Positions 25,272 through 31,484 of a DNA stretch of 31,484 bases are shown here, piece after piece; within the stretch, counting starts at the first letter, position 1; each line of letters opens with the position of its first letter. The notes beneath the pieces were generated by a model. It was not told the origin of the DNA, searched no databases, and saw nothing but the letters and a program-made list of their open reading frames with translations. The stretch lies in the NCBI GenBank assembly GCA_910586555.1, contig CAJUJY010000042.1, forward strand, positions 1 to 31,484, read 5' to 3'. The position numbers and the translations under genes are program-made. Source of the DNA: an uncultured Lachnospiraceae bacterium (GTDB lineage: Bacteria > Bacillota > Clostridia > Lachnospirales > Lachnospiraceae).

Positions 25272-26660
25272 ATGGAAAAGACAATGGACAAAATAGTTGC
25301 CTTGTCAAAGGCAAGGGGATTTATATACCCAGGTTCAGAGATATATGGCGGGCTTGCTAATTCATGGGATTATGGAAATCTTGGTGTGGAGCTTAAAAAT
25401 AATGTAAAACAGGCATGGTGGAAAAAGTTTGTACGTGAAAACAAATATAATACAGGTATTGACAGTGCTATCCTTATGAATCCGCAGACCTGGGTTGCAT
25501 CAGGGCATCTTGGGAGTTTTTCTGATCCCCTTATGGATTGTAAGGAATGTCATGAACGTTTCCGTGCAGATAACCTTATTGAAGACTATATGGAGAAAAA
25601 CGGGATAAAGCCGGAAGGAAGCATTGACGGCTGGTCTAATGAAAAGATGCAGGCATATATTGATGAAAACAATATTTGCTGTCCTTCATGTGGAAAACAT
25701 AATTTTACTGATATAAGGCAGTTTAACCTTATGTTTAAAACTTTCCAGGGTGTAACAGAAGATGCTAAAAGTACAGTTTACCTGCGTCCTGAAACTGCAC
25801 AGGGCATTTTTGTAAATTTTAAAAATGTACAGCGTACTTCACGTAAAAAAGTACCATTTGGCATAGCACAGATTGGAAAGTCATTCCGTAATGAGATTAC
25901 CCCTGGCAATTTTATATTCCGTATAAGGGAATTTGAACAGATGGAACTTGAGTTTTTCTGCAAACCTGATACAGACCTTGAATGGTTTGCGTATTGGAAA
26001 GACTATTGTATAAACTGGCTTAAATCCCTTGGTATTAAAGATGAAGAAATGCGTGTGCGTGACCATGAAAAAGAGGAACTTTCTTTCTATAGCAAGGCAA
26101 CTTCTGACATTGAATTTCTCTTCCCGTTTGGATGGGGTGAACTCTGGGGCATAGCAGACCGCACAGATTATGACCTTACACAGCACCAGAATGTGTCAGG
26201 CCAGGATATGAGTTATTTTGATGATGAATTAAATGAAAGATATATTCCTTATGTTATTGAGCCGTCACTTGGTGCTGACCGTGTAACACTTGCTTTTTTG
26301 TGCAACGCTTATGATGAGGAAGAACTGGAAGGTGGCGAGATGCGTACAATAATGCATTTCCATCCTGCGGTTGCACCAGTTAAGATTGCAGTGCTTCCGC
26401 TTTCAAAGAAACTTGCAGGACAGGCAGAAAAGATTTACGAAGACCTTAGCAGACTGTATAATTGTGAGTATGATGACAGGGGAAATATAGGCAAGCGCTA
26501 CCGCCGCCAGGACGAAATCGGTACACCATTCTGTGTAACATATGATTTTGATTCTGAAGAAGATGGTGCAGTTACAGTACGTGACCGTGATTCAATGGAG
26601 CAGGAACGTATTAAAATTACAGACCTTGTATCTTACTTTGATGGTAAATTTGACTTTTGA
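25272..26660 (+). CDS. glyS: Glycyl-tRNA synthetase, dimeric single-chain type
   Basis: A 462-residue class II synthetase that charges tRNA-Gly. It is the alpha2 (eukaryote/archaea-like) type found in many Firmicutes, not the two-subunit GlyQ/GlyS type. ARGFIYPGSEIYGGLANSWDYGNLG is the N-terminal signature. CKEC and CCPSCGKH lie in the insertion. Motif 2 is FRNEITPGNFIFRIREFEQMELEFF and motif 3 includes PSLGADRVTLAFL. The C-terminal anticodon-binding domain starts near residue 365 (VAPVKIAVLPLSKK). The ATG follows TTGGAGGAA. I found no T-box before it. In Bacillus relatives glycyl-tRNA synthetase genes also follow recO. Confidence 0.97.
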   Translation: MEKTMDKIVALSKARGFIYPGSEIYGGLANSWDYGNLGVELKNNVKQAWWKKFVRENKYNTGIDSAILMNPQTWVASGHLGSFSDPLMDCKECHERFRADNLIEDYMEKNGIKPEGSIDGWSNEKMQAYIDENNICCPSCGKHNFTDIRQFNLMFKTFQGVTEDAKSTVYLRPETAQGIFVNFKNVQRTSRKKVPFGIAQIGKSFRNEITPGNFIFRIREFEQMELEFFCKPDTDLEWFAYWKDYCINWLKSLGIKDEEMRVRDHEKEELSFYSKATSDIEFLFPFGWGELWGIADRTDYDLTQHQNVSGQDMSYFDDELNERYIPYVIEPSLGADRVTLAFLCNAYDEEELEGGEMRTIMHFHPAVAPVKIAVLPLSKKLAGQAEKIYEDLSRLYNCEYDDRGNIGKRYRRQDEIGTPFCVTYDFDSEEDGAVTVRDRDSMEQERIKITDLVSYFDGKFDF

Positions 26661-26720
26661 TAATTAATATTTATTTATAGAAAATAACATGGACAGATAC
26701 AATTATGTACCTGTCCATAT

Positions 26721-26917
26721 TTTAACCTCATCAAGTAAGTCCCCCCCCCACTTCTATGTTGTGGAAACATAAGTGGTGGGTAGGGACTTACTTGTTTCAG
26801 TGGGAGTACAAGCTCCCACTGAAAAGCTGCGGTAGCGGCTATGAGGTTGATTTGTAAGTGGGCAAGTAGCCAATGCCTGCTTGCAGGCAATGCGGATTGC
26901 GAATATCCGCTTGACTT
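26721..26917 (+). repeat. Four-way-junction intergenic repeat, copy B
   Basis: Lies 60 bases after glyS on the same strand, between glyS and the convergent lipoprotein gene. Positions 26749-26916 are identical to 3135-3302. The closing stem AACCTCAT/ATGAGGTT (26724-26731, 26841-26848) encloses a 12-bp stem CAAGTAAGTCCC/GGGACTTACTTG (26732-26794 with its inner hairpin), a 12-bp hairpin TTTCAGTGGGAG/CTCCCACTGAAA (26795-26824) and AGCTGC/GCGGCT (26825-26840), with no base unpaired at the junction. A run of nine C (26741-26749) replaces the CCCTTTAAAGGGCA of copy A. Confidence 0.85.
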
Positions 26918-26941
26918 TTATTAAGTTATCTTACTTATTTT

Positions 26942-27964
26942 TTATTCCTGGACTGCTAATTCTTCATAACCTTCAGGAACTGTTATATTAAGTGTATCAC
27001 AAATTTCTTTATTATACTGCTTTGTAACATTTGGTGCAGTCTGGATATCCATTGTACCTGCATCTTTTCCATTCACAAGTATATCATATGCCATTTCACC
27101 TGTTATTTTTCCTATATCATAGTAACTGATAGAAAGGGTTGCAACACCTGCTGCACATAAACCGGCTTCACCAGCGAAAAGTGGTATGCCTGCCGGGACT
27201 ACTACATTCTTAATTGTTTCAACACTGGAAGCAAATGTATTATCAGTCGGGATATAAAGGGCATCACATTCATCACAGGCTGTTGTAATAACAGACTGGA
27301 TTTCATTGGAATCAGCCGCTGTATATTCTTTATATTCAATATTATCTTCTTCAAGTGCTTTTTTCATAAGACCTGCCTGGTATGATGAGTTTGGCTCTGA
27401 TGAACAGTAAGCAATACCTACCATTTTTACATCAGGCAGTACTTCAGGTATCATATCTTCCTGCTGGGCAATAGGTGCAAGATCAGATGTACCTGATACA
27501 TTAGTACCAGTGTGTCCTTCCCAGTTAGAAAGGTTTAATGCTGTAGCATAATCTGTTACAGATGTCCCAAGCACTGGAATGGTGTTTGTTGCAGTAACTG
27601 CTGCCTGGAGTGCACCTGTAGCATTAGCCATAATAAGGTCTACATTATTAGTTACAAAACCATTGCATATTGTAGAACAGTTTGTTGCCTCTCCTTGTGC
27701 ATTTTGAAGGTCAAATTTAACATTGCCTTCACCAAGTTTTTCTATAAGTGCATCCTGGAACCCTTTTGTTGCAGAATCAAGTGCTTCATGTTCACGGAGC
27801 TGGCAGATTCCTACATGGTAGACCTTGTCCCCGCCGCCAGAAGAAGCAGAAGTCCCTTTGTTTGAAGAAGAACTGCTGTTATTACCATTATTGCCACATG
27901 CTGCCAGTGTTGTCATCATTGCAACGGCTGTTAATACAGATATGATTTTTTTACTAAGTTTCAT
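26942..27964 (-). CDS. ABC transporter substrate-binding lipoprotein, TrpX-type
   Basis: A 340-residue lipoprotein. MKLSKKIISVLTAVAMMTTLAAC is a signal peptide with lipobox LAAC (Cys23), then a Ser/Gly/Asn-rich linker to about residue 46. The mature part has the periplasmic-binding fold of the ABC_sub_bind (COG2984) family: YHVGICQLREHEALDSATKGFQDAL, IMANATGALQAAVTATNTIPVLGTSVTDY, VGIAYCSSEPNS, DALYIPTDNTFASS and FAGEAGLCAAGVATLSISYYDIGK. Some members (TrpX) bind tryptophan; others bind other amino acids or peptides, so the ligand is open. No permease or ATPase gene is next to it: it is a single gene, convergent with glyS. GAGG lies seven bases before the ATG, right after the pseudoknot-like leader. 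Confidence 0.9.
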   Translation of the reverse strand: MKLSKKIISVLTAVAMMTTLAACGNNGNNSSSSSNKGTSASSGGGDKVYHVGICQLREHEALDSATKGFQDALIEKLGEGNVKFDLQNAQGEATNCSTICNGFVTNNVDLIMANATGALQAAVTATNTIPVLGTSVTDYATALNLSNWEGHTGTNVSGTSDLAPIAQQEDMIPEVLPDVKMVGIAYCSSEPNSSYQAGLMKKALEEDNIEYKEYTAADSNEIQSVITTACDECDALYIPTDNTFASSVETIKNVVVPAGIPLFAGEAGLCAAGVATLSISYYDIGKITGEMAYDILVNGKDAGTMDIQTAPNVTKQYNKEICDTLNITVPEGYEELAVQE

Positions 27965-28030
27965 TATTTAACCTCATTTCTGCGCTGCTATATATATTCC
28001 AGGTTGTGCCAGGCAGCGCGCAGGCACTAT
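27965..28030 (-). promoter_or_regulatory. Candidate pseudoknot leader (riboswitch-like) of the lipoprotein gene
   Basis: On the minus strand a GTGCC/GGCAC hairpin (28006-28010, 28023-28027) has a 12-base loop containing GCGCTGC (28013-28019), the exact complement of GCAGCGC (27982-27988). That strand runs straight into AGAAATGAGG, the ribosome site. Between them lies CTGGAATATATATA, nearly the same as in the OPT leader (CTGGTATTTATATA). Compared with the OPT copy, one pair is C-G here and T-A there, with pairing kept. The hairpin stems differ in sequence. It is probably a translational control element for transport genes; the ligand is unknown. Confidence 0.6.
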
Positions 28031-28060
28031 AATAGTTAAAAATTTATTTGTAACGGAACT

Positions 28061-28090
28061 ATTATATAGCAGTAAAACAGATTTCGTCAA
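28061..28090 (-). promoter_or_regulatory. Promoter of the lipoprotein gene
   Basis: On the minus strand: TTGACG (28085-28090), an 18-base spacer, TATAAT (28061-28066). An AACTATTA/TAATAGTT inverted repeat (28030-28037, 28057-28064) overlaps the -10 box and the start region and could be an operator. Confidence 0.6.
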
Positions 28091-28194
28091 CAATTAATAT
28101 TGCAAATGCAGATTTAAGACAAAGCAGGTTATGGACATGAGTCTGGCTGGAAATTTGTATATATTTATGGTAAGATAATTATATTGTGGCATTG

Positions 28195-28218
28195 TTTAAC
28201 CTTATTAAGCCAGAAAGG
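28195..28218 (+). repeat. Fragment of the TTTAACC repeat
   Basis: TTTAACCTTATTAAGCCAG is the left end of the repeat family without a right half. It is followed by the remnant reading frame. Confidence 0.4.
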
Positions 28219-28233
28219 AAAAGTAAAAAGTGA

Positions 28234-28374
28234 AACTTTGATTTTGTTAAATCCAGGGTTTTAAATACTGTTGAGGAATGGATACAGGATTTAAGCTGTC
28301 CTGTTATAAAAGCTGACGGGACAAAGCCTGTTAAGGAAAATGTGGATTTTATTATAAACCAGATGCAAAATTAA
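28234..28374 (+). pseudogene. C-terminal remnant of a protein gene, perhaps a kinase-like ATPase
   Basis: An open stretch of 46 codons closed by TAA and preceded by an in-frame TGA, with no start codon or ribosome site. Its translation contains VEEWIQDLSCPVIKADGTKP and VKENVDFIINQMQN, which looks like a real protein tail. I am reminded of the C-terminus of adenylate-kinase-like P-loop proteins (CPV-x-DGT...ENV), but this is a weak memory-based match. It lies alone in the 758-base gap between the lipoprotein gene and ppdK, next to a repeat fragment, so it may be left from a deletion. Confidence 0.4.
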
Positions 28375-28468
28375 ATTCTTGTCTGGCAAATTTCCGGTTA
28401 CAGAATGGATTTATGCATACATAAGTGTAATTTTTTTCTAAATTTTTCAAAAATATGAAAAAAAACTT

Positions 28469-28496
28469 TTTACATTTTCAATATATATGGTATACT
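28469..28496 (+). promoter_or_regulatory. Promoter of ppdK
   Basis: TTTACA (28469-28474), a 16-base spacer and TATACT (28491-28496), with TGG in front making it an extended -10. The predicted 5' UTR is about 220 bases and includes hairpins TCTGG/CCAGA and GCGGTA/TACCGC. Confidence 0.65.
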
Positions 28497-28722
28497 ATTC
28501 ATAGCAGCTTTCCAGATTTAGGCAGCCGTCGGGTACAGCTATATTGGGGATGCATTAAAGGGTGTTATTATGTATCTGGAACGGACATGCTTATATCATA
28601 TGTTTCTGGTGGCATATATCCTGTCTGTATGGGTACATTAACACCAGTACAGTATAATCTGGATAAGCCAGATGTGCGGTATAGTACCGCTAAAATCAAT
28701 TATTTTCAGGAGGTAACTTTTA

Positions 28723-31347
28723 ATGGCAAACAAATGGGTTTATTTGTTCAGTGAAGGAAATGCAAACATGCGTGAACTTCTTGGTGGTAAGGGTGCTAAC
28801 CTTGCTGAGATGACCAGCCTTGGCCTTCCAGTACCACAGGGTTTCACTATTACAACTGAAGCTTGTACACAGTATTATGAAGATGGCCGTGAAATCAATG
28901 ATGAGATCCAGGCACAGATTAATGAGTACATTGTAAAGATGGAGGATATTACAGGAAAGAAGTTTGGTGACCAGGAAAACCCTCTTCTTGTATCTGTACG
29001 TTCAGGAGCAAGGGCTTCTATGCCTGGTATGATGGATACTATTCTTAACCTTGGCCTTAATGAAACAGTTGTTAATGTTATTGCTGAAAAATCAGGCAAT
29101 GCACGCTGGGCATGGGATTGTTACAGAAGGTTTATCCAGATGTATTCAGATGTAGTTATGGAAGTTGGCAAGAAGTACTTTGAAGAACTTATTGACAAGA
29201 TGAAATCTGAAAAAGGTGTTACTTATGATGTAGATCTTACTGCTGACGACCTTAAGGAACTTGCTTCACAGTTTAAGGCTGAGTACAAGGCAAAGATTGG
29301 CACAGACTTCCCTGATGACCCAAAAGAACAGTTAATGGGTGCTGTTAAAGCCGTATTCCGTTCATGGGACAACCCTCGTGCAAATGTATACCGCCGTGAT
29401 AATGATATCCCTTATTCATGGGGTACTGCTGTCAATGTACAGAGCATGGCATTTGGTAATATGGGTGATGACTGCGGCACAGGTGTTGCATTTACACGTG
29501 ATCCTGCTACTGGTGAGAAGAAGCTTATGGGTGAGTTCCTTATTAATGCCCAGGGTGAAGACGTTGTTGCAGGTGTACGTACACCTATGCCTATTGCTAA
29601 GATGGCAGAGGAGTTCCCAGAAGCATTTGCTGAATTTGAAAAGGTATGCAGCACACTCGAAAACCATTACAGGGATATGCAGGATATGGAGTTTACTGTT
29701 GAGAACAAGAAACTTTATATGTTGCAGACACGTAATGGCAAGAGGACAGCACAGGCTGCTTTAAAGATTGCCTGTGACCTTGTTGACGAAGGAATGAGGA
29801 CAGAAGAAGAAGCTGTAGCAATGATTGACCCACGTAACCTTGATACACTTCTCCATCCACAGTTTGATGCTGCTGCACTTAAGAAAGCTGAGCCAGTTGC
29901 AAAAGCACTTGGCGCATCACCAGGAGCTGCATGTGGCAAGGTTGTATTCTCAGCAGAAGATGCTAAAGAATGGGCTGCAAGAGGAGAGAAGGTTGTACTT
30001 GTACGTCTTGAAACATCTCCAGAAGATATCGAAGGAATGAAAGCTTCACAGGGTATCCTTACAGTACGTGGAGGAATGACATCACACGCTGCCGTAGTTG
30101 CACGTGGCATGGGTACATGCTGTGTATCTGGCTGTGGTGATATCGCTATGGATGAAGAGAACAAAAAATTCACACTTGCAGGCAAGACCTATACAGAAGG
30201 TTCAGAAATTTCTATTGATGGTTCTACAGGTAATATTTATGATGGTATTATCCCGACAGTTGATGCTACAATAGCTGGTGAATTTGGCCGCATTATGGCA
30301 TGGGCTGACAAGTACAGGAAACTTAAAGTACGTACAAATGCTGATACACCAGCAGATGCTAAGAAAGCACGCGAACTTGGTGCAGAAGGCATTGGGCTTT
30401 GCCGTACAGAGCATATGTTCTTTGAAGGCAACAGAATTGATGCATTCCGTGAAATGATTTGTTCAGATACAGTTGAAGAAAGGGAAGAAGCACTTGCTAA
30501 GATACTTCCTTACCAGCAGGGTGACTTTGAGAAGTTATATGAGGCTCTTGAAGGAAATCCTGTAACAATCCGTTTCTTAGATCCTCCTCTCCATGAGTTT
30601 GTTCCGACAGAAGAGGCTGATATTAAGAAGCTTGCAGATGCAAAGGGCAAAACAGTTGAAGACATCAAGACAATTATTGAATCACTCCACGAATTTAACC
30701 CTATGATGGGACACCGTGGCTGCCGTCTTGCTGTAACTTACCCTGAAATTGCTAAGATGCAGACAACAGCAGTAATCCGTGCCGCTATCAATGTAAAGAA
30801 AGCACATCCAGACTGGACAGTAGAGCCTGAGATTATGATACCACTTATTGGTGATATCAAAGAGCTTAAAGTTGTTAAGAAGATAGTAGTAGAAACAGCA
30901 GATGCTGAAATTGCGGCAGCAGGCAGTGATATGAAGTATGAAGTAGGTACAATGATTGAAATACCTAGGGCTGCACTTACAGCAGATGATATTGCTTCAG
31001 AAGCTGAATTCTTCTGCTTTGGTACAAATGACCTTACACAGATGACATTTGGTTTCTCACGTGATGATGCAGGCAAGTTCCTTGATGCTTACTATGATGC
31101 AAAAATCTTTGAGAACGATCCATTTGCAAAACTTGACCAGACAGGTGTTGGACAGCTTATGGAAATGGCAATCGAAAAAGGCAAGAAGGTACGCCCTTCA
31201 CTCCACTGTGGTATCTGTGGTGAGCACGGTGGTGATCCTTCATCAGTAGAATTCTGTCATAAGATTGGACTGGACTATGTATCATGCTCTCCATTCCGTG
31301 TGCCGATTGCAAGGCTTGCAGCAGCACAGGCAGCGATTAACAACTAG
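28723..31347 (+). CDS. ppdK: Pyruvate, phosphate dikinase
   Basis: An 874-residue enzyme interconverting pyruvate, ATP and phosphate with PEP, AMP and PPi; in anaerobes it often serves glycolysis with PPi. The N-terminal nucleotide-binding domain has GGKGANLAEM (about 21-30) and SVRSGARASMPGMMDTILNLG (about 91-111). The phosphohistidine domain carries GGMTSHAAVVARGMGT with the catalytic His455. The C-terminal PEP/pyruvate domain has GLCRTEHMF, GTNDLTQMTFGFSRDD and HCGICGEHGGDPSS, with the cysteine acid/base. Length is typical of the bacterial enzyme. The ATG follows TTCAGGAGG. It has its own promoter and terminator and no PPDK regulatory protein gene nearby. Codon use is more restricted than in the neighbours, as for a highly expressed gene. 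Confidence 0.98.
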   Translation: MANKWVYLFSEGNANMRELLGGKGANLAEMTSLGLPVPQGFTITTEACTQYYEDGREINDEIQAQINEYIVKMEDITGKKFGDQENPLLVSVRSGARASMPGMMDTILNLGLNETVVNVIAEKSGNARWAWDCYRRFIQMYSDVVMEVGKKYFEELIDKMKSEKGVTYDVDLTADDLKELASQFKAEYKAKIGTDFPDDPKEQLMGAVKAVFRSWDNPRANVYRRDNDIPYSWGTAVNVQSMAFGNMGDDCGTGVAFTRDPATGEKKLMGEFLINAQGEDVVAGVRTPMPIAKMAEEFPEAFAEFEKVCSTLENHYRDMQDMEFTVENKKLYMLQTRNGKRTAQAALKIACDLVDEGMRTEEEAVAMIDPRNLDTLLHPQFDAAALKKAEPVAKALGASPGAACGKVVFSAEDAKEWAARGEKVVLVRLETSPEDIEGMKASQGILTVRGGMTSHAAVVARGMGTCCVSGCGDIAMDEENKKFTLAGKTYTEGSEISIDGSTGNIYDGIIPTVDATIAGEFGRIMAWADKYRKLKVRTNADTPADAKKARELGAEGIGLCRTEHMFFEGNRIDAFREMICSDTVEEREEALAKILPYQQGDFEKLYEALEGNPVTIRFLDPPLHEFVPTEEADIKKLADAKGKTVEDIKTIIESLHEFNPMMGHRGCRLAVTYPEIAKMQTTAVIRAAINVKKAHPDWTVEPEIMIPLIGDIKELKVVKKIVVETADAEIAAAGSDMKYEVGTMIEIPRAALTADDIASEAEFFCFGTNDLTQMTFGFSRDDAGKFLDAYYDAKIFENDPFAKLDQTGVGQLMEMAIEKGKKVRPSLHCGICGEHGGDPSSVEFCHKIGLDYVSCSPFRVPIARLAAAQAAINN

Positions 31348-31425
31348 AGGAATTAGACAAAAATTTGTCGCTGCAGACAAAGTTTTTGCTGACGGCAGAT
31401 TATAATTTATCCTGACTACAAATAT

Positions 31426-31475
31426 AAGACCTTGGAAAAAAGAGCACAATCCTCTTCCTCTTCCAAGGTCTTTTT
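31426..31475 (+). terminator. Strong terminator after ppdK
   Basis: AAGACCTTGGAA (31426-31437) and TTCCAAGGTCTT (31461-31472) form a perfect 12-bp stem with an inner AAGAG/CTCTT pair and a T run. A short inverted repeat, GACAAAAATTTGTC, lies earlier in the 3' region. Confidence 0.9.
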
Positions 31476-31484
31476 CCTGTTTCT

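Noticed and set aside
3102..26917. CRISPR array or insertion sequence from the repeated units
   Set aside because: The copies are single, far apart and without spacers; no Cas gene and no transposase gene is present in the window.
28455..28754. 99-codon reading frame before ppdK
   Set aside because: It overlaps the ppdK promoter, leader and start codon, lacks a ribosome site and looks like a chance frame in the 5' UTR.

Overview
The window looks like a chromosomal segment from a low-GC, Gram-positive, anaerobic Clostridia member, most likely a Lachnospiraceae-type gut or rumen species. The grounds are AT-rich codon use with AGG-rich arginine, strong GGAGG-type ribosome sites, a tryptophan T-box leader, the era-yqzL-recO gene order, a single-chain glycyl-tRNA synthetase, a pyruvate phosphate dikinase with His455 in the classical position, and a FlxA-like coiled-coil protein. 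The species itself is inference. No phage genes, transposase, CRISPR array, tRNA or rRNA was recognised.

Layout. 1-2100: an OPT-family transporter (minus strand) with a structured 5' leader. 2160-5000: a five-helix membrane protein, a FlxA-like coiled-coil protein and a membrane-anchored protein of unknown function. 5030-7200: uvrB. 7250-9250 (minus): a PD-(D/E)XK-like protein and a PLP aminotransferase of the CobD/HisC type. 9150-10500: a long, highly structured intergenic region ending in the trp promoter and T-box leader. 10499-17354: a complete trpEGDCFBA operon. 17575-19446: a membrane diguanylate cyclase. 19735-26660: an M16C metalloprotease, era, a yqzL-like gene, recO and glyS. 26942-28090 (minus): a TrpX-type substrate-binding lipoprotein with the same type of leader as the OPT gene. 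28469-31475: ppdK with a long leader and a strong terminator.

How the parts work together. The trp genes encode the whole route from chorismate to tryptophan, and their T-box carries a UGG specifier, so uncharged tRNA-Trp should switch the operon on. The divergent aminotransferase has a promoter that mirrors the trp promoter, including an identical 18-bp upstream element at about the same distance from the predicted start. The peptide transporter and the solute-binding lipoprotein share a 5'-UTR element: a hairpin whose loop can pair with a strand just before the ribosome site. The 7-bp pairing is kept in both copies by a compensatory change, as in a translational riboswitch.

The gaps hold a family of structured repeats starting TTTAACC. 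Most copies lie just downstream of a stop codon, in the same direction as the gene they follow. Two copies, 23.6 kb apart, are identical over 168 bp. Each can fold into a four-way junction with no unpaired base between helices. Two further self-complementary elements lie between the aminotransferase and trp promoters. The shared leader, the junction repeat and the mirrored promoters are the most promising undescribed signals here.
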